Origin: DATJCV01 sp963707665
GTDB taxonomy: Bacteria > Pseudomonadota > Gammaproteobacteria > Burkholderiales > Burkholderiaceae_D
Reading direction: 5' to 3'
Assembly (NCBI GenBank): GCA_963707665.1
Contig: CAVPQU010000024.1
Coordinates: 116,297-180,296 of the forward strand
Length of the DNA stretch: 64,000 nucleotides
Shown: one piece after another, positions 8,581 through 18,241 of the stretch
Position numbering within the stretch: position 1 is the first letter of the stretch
How the letters are laid out: each line of letters begins with the position of its first letter
Program-made: the position numbers and the translations under genes
Notes under the pieces: generated by a model
The model's database searches: none
What the model was told of the DNA's origin: nothing
Seen by the model: the letters and a program-made list of their open reading frames with translations, nothing else

Positions 8581-9906
8581 CTACGCGTGTGCAGGCTGCT
8601 GGCTGGTGGCTGATCGCGAACTCCTGTCCGCCGCTGTGAAGCAGGTGCGCAGTGTGGTGCGCAGCCCCTGCCCTATTGCCTGCTCGACGCTGTCAACCAG
8701 TGCGCTGTCGGTGGCCGGATCAAACACGAACATGTGGTAGACATCAGCCATCTCCAGCTTATCCGGATTGGCCAGTAGCACCCAGCGGTCCAGACCGGCA
8801 TTCGGGCGCCGATGCCATTTCCAGCGCCGGCGCCACTCAGCCTGGGGCGGCACGTCCGGGTCGACCTTGCCGACCCAGCCCGCTTCCAGCATGCGTTGCA
8901 GCAAGCTCTCCGATTCATCGAAGCCAATCCGGGTCAAATCCCGAATCCGATTGGCGTTGACCACTGCCGAGTCGCTCTGCACGCGAGCATGGAACAGCAC
9001 CTTCAGTATCGCCATCGCGTCCACGAATGCGCTGCCGGGTTTCGCAACGTGCCACCAGCGTTCGTATTTGACCACCGGCAATGCGGCGGTCACCAGCGCC
9101 CCGCACAAGGTAATCATCCAGAACAGGTAAACCCAGATCAGGAAGATCGGCACCGCGGCAATCGCGCCATAGACGATGGTATAAGTCGGGAATTTCGTCA
9201 CGTAGATGGCAAAGCCGCGCTTCGCCAGCTCCAGCGCCACGCCGGCCAGCAAACCGCCCCAGAGGGCGTCGCGCCAGTCCACTACCCGGTTCGGCACCGC
9301 CACATACAGCAAGGTGAAAGCGAAGGTGGTCAACAGTACCGAGATCAGCGTGTAGAACAGCGCGCCGAGCAGCGGCAGATGCGACACCACGCTGTCGGCC
9401 GTGGCAAACAGATAGGCCGTCACGGAAAACGAGGCGCCCAGTACCAGCGGTCCGAGCGTGATGATGGCCCAGTACAGCAGCAGGCGCTGCAGGAATGGGC
9501 GATTGCTTTTGACGCGCCAGATCTGGTTGAACACGCGTTCGATGGTGGACATCATCGACACTGCGGTGATGATCAGGGCGATGCCGCCCACTGCCGACAG
9601 CCGCGCCGACTTGGCGGCAAACTGATTCAGGTAGCCCATGATGGTTTCCGCCACGCCCTGTGGCAGCAGGCTCTGGATCAGGTAAGCGTCGAGCGAATCG
9701 CGAAAGCTCGAAAACAGCGGAAACGCGGTAAAGATGGCGAACGCCACCGTCAGCATCGGCACGATGGCAAACACCACCGTGAAGGTCAGGCTGCCGGCCA
9801 CTTGCGGCAGTTGCTCCTCGTCCAGGCGGCGCCCGGCAAAGCGCAACAGATCGAGGGCTGCGCTGAAGGAAAAGCTGCGCCAGCGCGCGGAAATGGTTCG
9901 GAACAT
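8581..9906 (-). CDS. YihY/BrkB-family inner-membrane protein
   Basis: A 441-residue polytopic membrane protein of the YihY (UPF0761, once called RNase BN) family. It starts MFRTISARWRSFSFSAALDL and has about six hydrophobic segments between residues 35 and 285, e.g. TFTVVFAIVPMLTVAFAIFT and GGIALIITAVSMMSTIERVF, followed by a soluble tail of about 150 residues. The start at 9904-9906 avoids overlap with wrbA, whose start is 51 bp away in the opposite direction; no strong Shine-Dalgarno sequence is visible. No biochemical role is established for the family; the old tRNA nuclease name is not supported by this sequence. Confidence 0.88.
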   Translation of the reverse strand: MFRTISARWRSFSFSAALDLLRFAGRRLDEEQLPQVAGSLTFTVVFAIVPMLTVAFAIFTAFPLFSSFRDSLDAYLIQSLLPQGVAETIMGYLNQFAAKSARLSAVGGIALIITAVSMMSTIERVFNQIWRVKSNRPFLQRLLLYWAIITLGPLVLGASFSVTAYLFATADSVVSHLPLLGALFYTLISVLLTTFAFTLLYVAVPNRVVDWRDALWGGLLAGVALELAKRGFAIYVTKFPTYTIVYGAIAAVPIFLIWVYLFWMITLCGALVTAALPVVKYERWWHVAKPGSAFVDAMAILKVLFHARVQSDSAVVNANRIRDLTRIGFDESESLLQRMLEAGWVGKVDPDVPPQAEWRRRWKWHRRPNAGLDRWVLLANPDKLEMADVYHMFVFDPATDSALVDSVEQAIGQGLRTTLRTCFTAADRSSRSATSQQPAHA

Positions 9907-9957
9907 GGCTTGTACAGTCAGGCTAGGCAGCCAGCAAAGCACCCTATAATACCAAGC

Positions 9958-10569
9958 ATGAATCGCAACCACCTTACCATACTGGTTCTGTATTACTCGC
10001 GCCACGGCGCCACCCGCAAGCTGGCTGAATTCATTGCGCAAGGAATCGAAAGCGTGCCGCATAGCGACGCCCGCCTGCGCACCGTACCGCCGGTATCCAC
10101 CGTGACCGAAGCCAGCGCGCCGGCGATCCCCGCCGAAGGTGCGCCTTACGCCGAGTTGCAGGACCTCGAACAATGCGCCGGCATCGCGCTCGGCTCGCCG
10201 ACGCGCTTCGGCAACATGGCCGCGCCGATGAAATATTTCTGGGACGGCACCAGCACTGACTGGCTGGCCGGCACGCTGGCCGGCAAGCCGGCTTGCGTCT
10301 TCACCTCCACCGGCAGTTTGCATGGCGGCCAGGAAACGACGCTGCTGTCGATGATGCTGCCACTGATGCATCACGGCATGCTACTGCTCGGCATCCCGTA
10401 CACCCAGCCGCAACTGATGACCACCGCCAGCGGTGGCACGCCGTATGGCGCCAGCCACTGGGCCGGGCTCGACGGTGCGCACCCGATCTCCGACGACAGC
10501 CGCAGCCTGGCGATCGCGCTCGGGCGCCGGCTGGCGCAAACCGCCCACAAGCTGTGCCGCACGACATGA
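9958..10569 (+). CDS. wrbA: WrbA-like NAD(P)H:quinone oxidoreductase
   Basis: A 203-residue flavodoxin-fold enzyme that reduces quinones by two electrons using FMN. The FMN phosphate loop is VLYYSRHGATRKLAEF, and the WrbA-type blocks GSPTRFGNMAAPMKYFWDGT and TSTGSLHGGQETTLLSMM are both present. The start MNRNHLTILVLYYSRHG uses the ATG at 9958-9960. It is first of a three-gene set in which each following gene overlaps the previous stop by ATGA (DUF2069 protein, then a GlcD-like flavoprotein), a sign of translational coupling. Confidence 0.92.
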   Translation: MNRNHLTILVLYYSRHGATRKLAEFIAQGIESVPHSDARLRTVPPVSTVTEASAPAIPAEGAPYAELQDLEQCAGIALGSPTRFGNMAAPMKYFWDGTSTDWLAGTLAGKPACVFTSTGSLHGGQETTLLSMMLPLMHHGMLLLGIPYTQPQLMTTASGGTPYGASHWAGLDGAHPISDDSRSLAIALGRRLAQTAHKLCRTT

Positions 10570-10961
10570 ACGCCAAACTGCAAAATGGGTATTACTACGG
10601 TACCGTTGGCAGCCTGCTGGCGCTGATCGCGCTGTGCGTCGCCTGGGAACTGGTGCTGGCACCGTTGCGCCCGGGCGGTTCGTGGCTGGTACTGAAGGTG
10701 GTGCCCTTGCTGCTGCCGCTGCGCGGCGTGCTGAAACGCGATATCTACACGATGCAATGGTCGTCGATGCTGATCCTGCTCTATCTGGCCGAAGGCGTGG
10801 TGCGTGCCACCAGCGATCGTTCAGCCACGTCGATCACGCTCGGCTGGCTGGAAACCGCACTGGCCTGCATCTATTTTGTGTGCATCATCCTGTACCTGAA
10901 ACCGCATAAACAAGCCGCCAAAAAGCTGGCGCAACAAGCAATCGACAAAGCCTCCCGATGA
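10566..10961 (+). CDS. DUF2069 membrane protein
   Basis: A 131-residue protein with three or four membrane segments (e.g. VGSLLALIALCVAWELVLAP, SSMLILLYLAEGVVRA and TALACIYFVCIILYL) and a basic C-terminal tail. It matches the DUF2069 family, which commonly lies next to wrbA in beta- and gammaproteobacteria. Its ATG overlaps the wrbA stop and its own stop overlaps the next start. Function is unknown; coupling to a quinone reductase and a flavoprotein suggests a membrane redox context, which is inference. Confidence 0.85.
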   Translation: MNAKLQNGYYYGTVGSLLALIALCVAWELVLAPLRPGGSWLVLKVVPLLLPLRGVLKRDIYTMQWSSMLILLYLAEGVVRATSDRSATSITLGWLETALACIYFVCIILYLKPHKQAAKKLAQQAIDKASR

Positions 10962-12364
10962 ACGATTTCCTGAATCAATCCCGACAGTTGCTGGGCGCTG
11001 CCCACGTATTGACTGAAGCCGCCGATACCGAGCCCTTCCTGACCGACTGGCGCCGCCGCTTCAGTGGCCGCGCACTGGCGGTGCTGAAACCCGGTACCAC
11101 TGAAGAGGTGGCGGCAATCGTGAAATTGTGCAATCGGTTCCGGGTGCCGATCGTGCCCCAGGGCGGCAATACCGGACTGGTGCTGGGCAGCGTGCCGGAC
11201 ACCAGCGGCAGCGCGATCGTGCTGTCGCTGACGCGCCTCAACCAGGTGCGCGCAATTGACACCGTCAACAACACGATCACCGTCGAAGCCGGCTGCATCC
11301 TGCAACACGTGCAGGACGCAGCCACCGGCGCCGGCCGCCTGTTCCCGCTCTCGCTGGCGGCGGAAGGCAGCTGCACCCTGGGCGGCAATCTGTCGACCAA
11401 CGCCGGCGGCACCGGCGTGCTGCGTTATGGCAATACGCGCGAACTGTGCCTGGGACTGGAAGTGGTGACGCCGCAAGGCGACATCTGGAGCAGCCTGCGC
11501 GGGCTGCGCAAGGACAACACCGGCTACGATCTGCGCGACCTGTACATCGGCGCCGAAGGCACGCTCGGCATCATCACGGCGGCGGTACTCAAGCTGTTCC
11601 CGCAACCGAAGGCGCGCATGACCGCGCTCGCGGCCTTAAACAGCGCGGACGATGCGCTGCAGCTCTTGACCCTGACGCAAGCGCAATGCGGCGCCGCCCT
11701 GACCGGCTTCGAACTGATGTCGGACTTGTGCCTGCAACTGGTGGCCAAGCACTTCCCGCAAATCCGCCAGCCCTTCGCACAACGTCATCCGCAAACCGTA
11801 CTGCTGGAACTATCCGACAGCGAATCCGAAGAACACGCCAACGCGATGCTGGAAAACGTCATCACGCAAGCGCTGGAACAGGGCATCATCGAGGACGCCG
11901 TCGTCGCCGTCTCGATCGCACAATCGCAGGCGCTGTGGCATCTGCGCGAACACATTCCGCTGGCGCAGGCGGAAGAAGGCAAGAACATCAAGCACGATAT
12001 CTCGGTGCCGATCTCGCGCATCGGTGAATTCATTCGCGAAACCGACGCGCTGCTGCAGCAGAGCTTCCCGCAAGTACGCATGGTCACCTTCGGCCATCTC
12101 GGCGATGGCAACCTGCATTACAACGTATCGCCGGCGGAAAATACGCCGGGCGACGCCCTGATCGCGCAACAGGCCGCGATCAACCGGGTCGTGTACGACA
12201 GCGTCGACCGCTTCGGCGGCTCGATTTCAGCCGAACATGGAGTCGGCGCGCTGAAACGCGAGGAAATTCGCCATTTCAAATCGGCCGTCGAGATTGGCCT
12301 GATGCAAACCATCAAGCGCGCGCTCGATCCGTTGAATCTGATGAATCCGGGAAAAATCGTTTAA
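10958..12364 (+). CDS. FAD-binding oxidoreductase, GlcD/D-lactate dehydrogenase type
   Basis: A 468-residue flavoprotein of the FAD-linked oxidase family that oxidises D-2-hydroxyacids (glycolate, D-lactate or D-2-hydroxyglutarate type). The FAD-binding PCMH part (about 40-220) shows VPQGGNTGLVLGSVPD, GGNLSTNAGGTGVLRYGNTR and LYIGAEGTLGIITAAVLKLF. The C-terminal half shows FGHLGDGNLHYNVSP and SISAEHGVGALKREEI, where the histidines contribute to the active site. It is intact and coupled by ATGA to the DUF2069 gene. The precise substrate cannot be told from sequence. Confidence 0.9.
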   Translation: MNDFLNQSRQLLGAAHVLTEAADTEPFLTDWRRRFSGRALAVLKPGTTEEVAAIVKLCNRFRVPIVPQGGNTGLVLGSVPDTSGSAIVLSLTRLNQVRAIDTVNNTITVEAGCILQHVQDAATGAGRLFPLSLAAEGSCTLGGNLSTNAGGTGVLRYGNTRELCLGLEVVTPQGDIWSSLRGLRKDNTGYDLRDLYIGAEGTLGIITAAVLKLFPQPKARMTALAALNSADDALQLLTLTQAQCGAALTGFELMSDLCLQLVAKHFPQIRQPFAQRHPQTVLLELSDSESEEHANAMLENVITQALEQGIIEDAVVAVSIAQSQALWHLREHIPLAQAEEGKNIKHDISVPISRIGEFIRETDALLQQSFPQVRMVTFGHLGDGNLHYNVSPAENTPGDALIAQQAAINRVVYDSVDRFGGSISAEHGVGALKREEIRHFKSAVEIGLMQTIKRALDPLNLMNPGKIV

Positions 12365-12382
12365 GCCCAGAGGGAGTTCGCG

Positions 12383-12811
12383 ATGCCAAGACTGCTGCTG
12401 ATCTCGCTGCTGTTGTCACTATGCCCGCCAGCCCTGGCAATTTACAAATGCGAGAACGGCGGCAAGATTGCCTACAGCGATACACCCTGCCCGGATGGCA
12501 CGCTGATCAAGGCAGCGAGCGGCGCACCATCGGCGGACGACTCCCGCCAAGGACAGAAGCAACTGGCGCAGCAGAAGGCCGAAGCCCAGCGCCTCGAAAA
12601 AGAACGCCATCAGCGTGAGGCGATCGAGGAAAAACAACAACAGCAGAATGCCCGCACCTTGGCCGCCAGACAAAAGAAATGCGCAGCATCGGCGTTGCGC
12701 GTCCAATGGGCTCAGGACGACGCCAGGCAAGCGGCCGGAAAGGCGGCGCCCAAAGCAACCCAAAAGGCGCGCCGGGCAGCCGAAAAACACGAGTTGGAGT
12801 GTGGAAAATAG
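12383..12811 (+). CDS. DUF4124-domain secreted protein
   Basis: A 142-residue protein with a cleavable signal peptide (MPRLLLISLLLSLCPPALA) followed by IYKCENGGKIAYSDTPCPDG, the cysteine-paired DUF4124 motif found in many beta/gammaproteobacterial periplasmic proteins. The rest is a charged, glutamine/lysine/alanine-rich helix (about 55-135) likely to be a coiled coil. The GAGGGAG at 12370-12376 serves as ribosome-binding site. Function is unknown. Its 3' end faces two minus-strand tRNA genes. Confidence 0.85.
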   Translation: MPRLLLISLLLSLCPPALAIYKCENGGKIAYSDTPCPDGTLIKAASGAPSADDSRQGQKQLAQQKAEAQRLEKERHQREAIEEKQQQQNARTLAARQKKCAASALRVQWAQDDARQAAGKAAPKATQKARRAAEKHELECGK

Positions 12812-12824
12812 AAAGAATGGAAGC

Positions 12825-12901
12825 TGGCCTGCCCAACAGGAATCGAACCTGTGACCCCAAGCTTAGAAGGCTTGTGCTCTATCCAACTGAGCTATGGGCA
12901 G
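12825..12901 (-). tRNA. tRNA-Arg (anticodon TCT)
   Basis: A complete cloverleaf on the minus strand. Acceptor CTGCCCA pairs with TGGGCAG; the anticodon arm is CAAGC-CTTCTAA-GCTTG with TCT at plus-strand 12865-12867; the T arm is ACAGG-TTCGAAT-CCTGT. The CCA end is encoded (12825-12827). It decodes AGA. Confidence 0.96.
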
Positions 12902-12950
12902 TTCGTCGATATGAATCACGAGCAACAACTCGATTCATCCGGCAGAAATG

Positions 12951-12980
12951 AAAAACGGGCTGTCAGCGACAGCCCGTTTT
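12951..12980. terminator. Terminator between the two tRNA genes
   Basis: ACGGGCTGTC and GACAGCCCGT flank a short loop, with A's on one side and T's on the other, so it can act in both directions. On the minus strand it follows tRNA-Pro by only 4 bp, so tRNA-Arg probably needs its own promoter in 12902-12950 or read-through. Confidence 0.85.
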
Positions 12981-12984
12981 AAAG

Positions 12985-13061
12985 TGGTCGGAGTACAAGG
13001 ATTCGAACCTTGGACCCCCTGGTCCCAAACCAGGTGCGCTACCGGGCTGCGCCACACTCCG
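12985..13061 (-). tRNA. tRNA-Pro (anticodon TGG)
   Basis: Minus-strand cloverleaf: acceptor CGGAGTG with TACTCCG (one wobble), anticodon arm CCTGG-TTTGGGA-CCAGG with TGG at plus-strand 13025-13027, T arm CAAGG-TTCGAAT-CCTTG. CCA is encoded at 12985-12987. Confidence 0.96.
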
Positions 13062-13180
13062 AGAGCAAGCATCATACCCGCCTAATCGGCTGCGGTCAAT
13101 GGATTGCTCCGTTTCCCGTCAAATGTGCCGGCGTTTATTGCCAGCGGGTGCCGAGGCGGAATCCTGCGATACGCCTGCTG

Positions 13181-14531
13181 TCAGCTCGCGACGCAGGCGC
13201 TCACCTGGTCGGCGATTCGGCGTGCCATCAGCTGCGCGGTTTCCGCGTCCTGCGCTTCCACCATGACGCGAATCAGCGGTTCGGTACCGGAGGCGCGAAT
13301 CAGCACCCGGCCAGTGTCGCCCAGTTCCCGTTCCGCTCGTTCTTTTTCCGCCAACAATCGCCGCGTTGCGTTGCCAGTCAAAGCCGGGGGCCACCCGGAC
13401 GTTGATCAGGGTTTGGGGGTACAACAGCATGTCTGCAGTGCACTGCTCCAGGCTCTTGCCGGCGCGCTTCAATGCCGACAAGACTTGTAATGCGGAGATA
13501 ATTCCGTCGCCGGTAGTGTGCTTGTCGAGGCACAGCAGATGCCCGGAGCCTTCGCCACCCAATATCCATCCCTGCTGCTGCAGCAACTCCAGCACGTAGC
13601 GATCGCCTACCTTGGCGCGCGCAAATTCGACTTTCATGTCGCGCAATGCGACTTCCAGTGCCATGTTGGTCATCAAGGTGCCGACCACGCCGCGTACCGG
13701 CGCACTGGCCACGCGGTCCTTGACCAGCACGTACAGCAGCTCGTCGCCATTGTAGACTCGGCCATTGGCATCGACCATCAACAAGCGGTCGGCATCGCCA
13801 TCCAATGCGATGCCAAGATCCGCATGGTTGGCTCGGACTGCAAGTGCCAATGCATCCGGCGCGGTAGCGCCAAAGCCGTCGTTGATGTTCTGGCCATTCG
13901 GCTGGTTGCCGATGGCGATGACTTCCGCCCCCAGCTCGTGGAATACGTGCGGCGCGATGTGATAGGCGGCGCCGTGCGCGCAATCCACGACGATGGTCAA
14001 GCCACGCAGATCGAGTTCGGTCGGAAAGGTGCTCTTGCAGAACTCGATATAACGCCCGGCTGCATCATCCAGGCGCCGTGCCTTACCGAGCTTGTCCGAC
14101 GTCACGCACGCCATCGGCTGCTCCAGTTCCGCTTCGATCGCGCTCTCCACCGCGTCCGGCAGCTTGTTACCCTGCGCCGAAAAAAACTTGATGCCATTGT
14201 CATCGTAGGGATTATGCGATGCGGAAATGACCACGCCGGCTGACAGGCGCAGCGCCCGCGTCAGATAGGCCACCGCCGGGGTCGGCATCGGACCGGCCAG
14301 CATCACATCCACCCCGGCCGCGGCCAGCCCCGCCTGCAAGGCGGCTTCCAGCATATAGCCGGAAATCCGCGTGTCCTTGCCGATCAGCACCGTCGGTCGG
14401 GCCTTCGTGGCTTCCGCCTGCGCCAGCACCTTGCCGGCAGCGTAACCGAGCTTCATCACGAAATCGGGCGTGATCGGCATGGCGCCGACTCGACCGCGTA
14501 TGCCATCTGTACCAAAATATTTGCGCGCCAT
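13181..14531 (-). CDS. glmM: Phosphoglucosamine mutase (one frameshift)
   Basis: Interconverts glucosamine-6- and -1-phosphate for UDP-GlcNAc, hence peptidoglycan and LPS. The start MARKYFGTDGIRGRVGAMPI is the conserved family start; an upstream in-frame extension is not homologous. The phosphoserine loop is VVISASHNPYDDNGIKFF and the metal loop is GIALDGDADRLLMVD. The frame is lost near 13380, after VRVAPGFDW; the next frame continues with ELGDTGRVLIRASGTEPLIR, the phosphate-binding C-terminal motif, and stops at 13181. The span is 3n+1, i.e. one extra base; about 449 residues when corrected. Because the enzyme is essential, I infer a sequence error. It follows folP on the same strand. Confidence 0.93.
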
Positions 14532-14569
14532 TTTTTTCCTGGATTGTTCTTGTTCGCTCTTGCTCTTGT

Positions 14570-15410
14570 TCACTGGCTTGCCGCGTGCCAGACTTTCAGC
14601 GCGTCGACCGTTTCGGCGACGTCATGTACACGCAACATATGTGCGCCATTCGCGGCCGCCGCCAGCGCCAGCGCCAAGCTGCCGGCCAAGCGGTCTCCGA
14701 CCGGTTTGCCGGTGATCCCGACCAGCATCGATTTGCGCGACAGGCCGGCCAGCAGCGGCAAATCCAGATCATGCTGAATTTGGCCGATATTTTTTAACAA
14801 TGCAATATTATGCGTCAAGGTCTTGCCGAAGCCGAAGCCCGGATCGATGCATAGTCGATTGCGGACAATACCGGCCGCTTCCAGTTGCGCCACGCGCTGC
14901 TGCAAAAACTCGGTGACTTCCCCTACCACATCCTGATAGTGCGGCTCCGCCTGCATGGTCTGCGGGTCGCGCTGCATATGCATGACGCACAGGCCGCAAT
15001 CACTGTCTCGCACCGCCTCCGCTCGCGCCAGTGGCGCGAAAGCCGTTGATGTCATTGATCATGTCAACCCCTGCCGCAACCGCCTCGCGCATGACGTCCG
15101 GCTTGTAGGTATCGACCGATAGCGGCTTGCCGCAGTCGCGCAACGCATACACCACTGGTAACACGCGCCGCAATTCTTCCGCCAGCGGCAGCGGTGCGGC
15201 GCCGGGGCGGCTCGACTCGCCACCGATATCGATAATGTCGACGCCGTCGGCAATCATCTGCTCAGCCCGTTCGAGTGCCGATTCCAGCGAATTGAAACGC
15301 CCGCCATCGGAAAACGAATCCGGGGTCACGTTCAGAATGCCCATCACCAATGGCAATTTCTTGCTGTCGAGGGGCAGGCGATAGCGCCCGCATTGAAAAT
15401 CCTGTGCCAT
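14570..15410 (-). CDS. folP: Dihydropteroate synthase (one frameshift)
   Basis: Condenses p-aminobenzoate with dihydropterin pyrophosphate in folate synthesis. The start is MAQDFQCGRYRLPLDSKKLP. Family signatures are VMGILNVTPDSFSDGG and DIIDIGGESSRPGA in the first part, and IDPGFGFGKTLTHN and LAGLSRKSMLVGITGKPVGDR in the second. The two parts are in adjacent frames, joined near 15030-15040 after DMINDINGF. The span is 3n+1, giving about 279 residues if one base is removed. It lies 38 bp upstream of glmM and just after a terminator that closes the ftsH transcript, so its promoter must lie within roughly 15410-15490. Confidence 0.93.
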
Positions 15411-15422
15411 TGAAATTCTCGT

Positions 15423-15452
15423 AAAAAAAGGGCGAGGATCGCTCCTCACCCT
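15423..15452 (-). terminator. Terminator after ftsH
   Basis: Minus-strand GGGTGAGGA pairs with TCCTCGCCC (one G-T pair) around a 4-nt loop, followed by seven T's at 15423-15429. It lies about 40 bp after the ftsH stop and 13 bp before the folP start. Confidence 0.85.
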
Positions 15453-15492
15453 TCTATCGGTCGTCGTAGATCAGGTCGGCATCGCGCCCGTA

Positions 15493-17376
15493 TCAGGCTG
15501 GTGCGGTGGCGGGAGGCGAAACGCCACCGGGAGTACCGTCGGAGGACGGTTTTTTGGCCGGGATGCCGGCTTTCGGCGCACGCGGCTCGCGACCTTCCAT
15601 GATGTCATTGATCTGATCGGCATCGATGGTTTCCCACTCCAGCAAGGTCTTGGCCATCATGTCGACCTTGTCGCGGTTTTCTTCCAGCAGCTTGCGTGAC
15701 AGCGCGTACTGGGTGTCAAGGATACTGCGGATTTCGGCATCCACCTTTTGTTGCGTCGCTTCCGAAATGGTCTTGGACGCGCCACCGAAATAACCCTCGT
15801 TCTGATTGTCTTCGTAGACCATGGTCCCGAGCGCGTCCGACATGCCATAGCGCGTCACCATCGCACGCGCCAGCTTGGTTGCGCGCTCGAAGTCATTCGA
15901 GGCACCGGTGGACATCTGATGCATGAAGATCTCTTCCGCGATGCGACCGCCGAACAGGATGGCGATCTCTTCCAGCATCTTGTCCTTGTACATGTTGACG
16001 CGGTCGTGCTCCGGCAACTGCCAGGTCAGGCCGAGCGCAAAGCCCCGCGGCATGATGGTGACCTTGTGCACCGGGTCGGCTTTCGGCAGCAGCTTGGCGA
16101 CCACCGCGTGACCCGACTCGTGGTAGGCGGTATTGCGGCGCTCTTCTTCGCGCATCACCGCCGACTTGCGTTCCGGACCCATCACGATCTTGTCCTTGGC
16201 ATCTTCGAAATCCTGCATCTCGACCAGGCGCTTGCTGCGGCGGGCGGCGAACAATGCCGCTTCGTTGACCAGATTGGCCAGGTCAGCGCCGGAAAAGCCC
16301 GGTGTACCACGCGCCAGGATATCGGCCTTGACGTCCGGCGCGATCGGCACCTTGCGCATGTGGACGTACAGAATTTGCTCGCGGCCGCGAATGTCGGGCA
16401 GGCCGACCATCACCTGGCGATCGAAGCGGCCCGGGCGCAGCAGCGCCTTGTCGAGCACGTCGGCGCGGTTGGTGGCGGCGATCACGATCACGCCGGAATT
16501 CGGCTCGAAGCCGTCCATCTCGACCAGCAACTGGTTCAGGGTCTGTTCGCGCTCGTCGTTGCCACCGCCCATGCCGGCGCCGCGATGGCGGCCGACGGCG
16601 TCGATTTCATCGATGAAGACGATACAGGGCGAATGCTTCTTGGCGTTTTCGAACATGTCGCGTACGCGGGAAGCGCCGACGCCGACAAACATTTCAACGA
16701 AGTCGGAGCCCGAAATGGTGAAGAACGGTACCTTGGCTTCGCCGGCAATCGCGCGCGCCAGCAGGGTTTTACCGGTGCCCGGAGGACCGACCAGCAGCAC
16801 GCCGCGCGGAATGCGGCCGCCGAGCTTCTGGAATTTGGTCGGGTCGCGCAGGAAATCGACCAGTTCGTTGACCTCTTCCTTGGCCTCGTCGCAGCCGGCG
16901 ACGTCGGCAAACGTCACCGTGTTGCTGTTTTCATCCAGCATGCGCGCCTTCGACTTGCCGAAGGAAAAGGCACCGCCCTTGCCGCCGCCTTGCATCTGCC
17001 GCATGAAAAATACCCAGACGCCGATCAGGAGCAGCATCGGGAACCAGGAAATGAACACTTGCGACAGGAAGGATTGCTCCTCCGGTTGCTTGACGTCGAA
17101 TTTGACATCGTTGTTGATCAGGTCGCCGATCAGCCCGCGATCCAGATAGGTCGCCGCCGTCTTGACTTTCTTGCCATCGGTGGTGGTAGCAACAATGTTG
17201 CGATCTTCGATCGTCGCTTCCTTGATCCGTTTGGCATGCACGTCATCCAGGAAGTCCGAATAGGCAATCGGTGTGGCGCCCGTACTCAGCCCACGGCTGT
17301 CGAACTGTTTGAAAACGGTAAAAAGCACCAATGCGATCACGACCCAGACCGCGGTTTTGGAAAACATATTGTTCAC
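15493..17376 (-). CDS. ftsH: ATP-dependent zinc metalloprotease FtsH
   Basis: A membrane-anchored hexameric AAA+ protease that degrades misfolded membrane proteins and regulatory proteins such as LpxC. The 627-residue product has transmembrane segments at about 8-22 and 105-125 flanking a periplasmic domain, Walker A GPPGTGKT at 197-204, Walker B IVFIDEIDAVG, the second region of homology (ATNRADVLDKALLRPGRFDR), and the zinc motif HESGH at 419-423. The C-terminal tail is proline/lysine-rich. Intact. It lies downstream of rlmE, a standard bacterial neighbour, with 123 bp between. Confidence 0.98.
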   Translation of the reverse strand: MNNMFSKTAVWVVIALVLFTVFKQFDSRGLSTGATPIAYSDFLDDVHAKRIKEATIEDRNIVATTTDGKKVKTAATYLDRGLIGDLINNDVKFDVKQPEEQSFLSQVFISWFPMLLLIGVWVFFMRQMQGGGKGGAFSFGKSKARMLDENSNTVTFADVAGCDEAKEEVNELVDFLRDPTKFQKLGGRIPRGVLLVGPPGTGKTLLARAIAGEAKVPFFTISGSDFVEMFVGVGASRVRDMFENAKKHSPCIVFIDEIDAVGRHRGAGMGGGNDEREQTLNQLLVEMDGFEPNSGVIVIAATNRADVLDKALLRPGRFDRQVMVGLPDIRGREQILYVHMRKVPIAPDVKADILARGTPGFSGADLANLVNEAALFAARRSKRLVEMQDFEDAKDKIVMGPERKSAVMREEERRNTAYHESGHAVVAKLLPKADPVHKVTIMPRGFALGLTWQLPEHDRVNMYKDKMLEEIAILFGGRIAEEIFMHQMSTGASNDFERATKLARAMVTRYGMSDALGTMVYEDNQNEGYFGGASKTISEATQQKVDAEIRSILDTQYALSRKLLEENRDKVDMMAKTLLEWETIDADQINDIMEGREPRAPKAGIPAKKPSSDGTPGGVSPPATAPA

Positions 17377-17499
17377 TCGAACTCCTTGGAAACAGCGCGC
17401 CTCATGCCAATCTACAGGTTGATTCTACTCGGAAAACCAGAGGCTTACTAGGCGGCATATGCGGCTAAAGTCCTGAAATAACAAGGATTAAGACGCAAA

Positions 17500-18144
17500 T
17501 TAATGCCGGTTTTTTAGTGTTCTTCCCAACAGGAAAACCTCGGAAGATTTGTCGCGACTGGCTTTCGGCTTCTTGGAAGTGACAGTTTGGAAGGTATTCC
17601 TGAAATTCTGGACGATCTGATCATAGCCGCGACCGTTGAAACATTTGACGAGCAGCGCTCCGGAAGGTTTCATCTGCGCCGCCGCGAATTCCAGAGCCAG
17701 CTCGATCAGATATTCGACCCGGGCGGCGTCGGCCACCGCAATCCCCGACAGGTTCGGCGCCATGTCGGACAATACCAGGTCGACTTGACGGCCAGCCAGC
17801 AGCGCTTCCAGTTGCTGCAATACCGCTTGCTCGCGGAAGTCACCCTGGATGAAATGGACATCGGCGATCGGCTCCATTGGCAACAGATCGAGACCAACGA
17901 TCAAGCCATGGATGCCACCGCCTTGCTGCCCCGCCAGCTTGTGACGCGCATATTGCGCCCAACTGCCGGGTGCGCAGCCAAGATCGACGATCACCTGACC
18001 GGGGCGGATCAGCTTTTCGCTCTCATCGATCTCCTTCAGCTTGTAGGCGGCGCGCGCACGGTAGCCGTCCTTCTGCGCCTGCTTTACAAACGGATCGTTG
18101 ATATGGTCGTGCAGCCAGTTTTTGTTTAATTTGTTCTTTGTCAT
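17500..18144 (-). CDS. rlmE: 23S rRNA 2'-O-methyltransferase RlmE (FtsJ/RrmJ)
   Basis: Methylates the 2'-hydroxyl of U2552 in 23S rRNA during late 50S assembly. The start MTKNKLNKNWLHDHINDPFV was chosen; an open stretch of eight codons upstream is not conserved. The SAM motif is VIVDLGCAPGSWAQYA, and the catalytic K-D-K-E set is visible as the N-terminal lysine region, LVLSDMAPNLSG, GALLVKCFNGRG and KSSEVFLLGRTLK. It has 214 residues, normal for the family. It is divergent from yhbY; both act on the ribosome, and the 97 bp between them should contain both promoters. Confidence 0.95.
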   Translation of the reverse strand: MTKNKLNKNWLHDHINDPFVKQAQKDGYRARAAYKLKEIDESEKLIRPGQVIVDLGCAPGSWAQYARHKLAGQQGGGIHGLIVGLDLLPMEPIADVHFIQGDFREQAVLQQLEALLAGRQVDLVLSDMAPNLSGIAVADAARVEYLIELALEFAAAQMKPSGALLVKCFNGRGYDQIVQNFRNTFQTVTSKKPKASRDKSSEVFLLGRTLKNRH

Positions 18145-18241
18145 TCGCGTAGAATACAGTCTCTTCACAGCCGAGAAAGCGCATTCGGAAAACCACGCAG
18201 CGCCCCGGCTCGCTCAGCCTCCAACATACTTGCCCAATACA

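Noticed and set aside
8581..9906. Annotating the YihY-like protein as ribonuclease BN
   Set aside because: That name was transferred historically; the sequence is a polytopic membrane protein without nuclease motifs.
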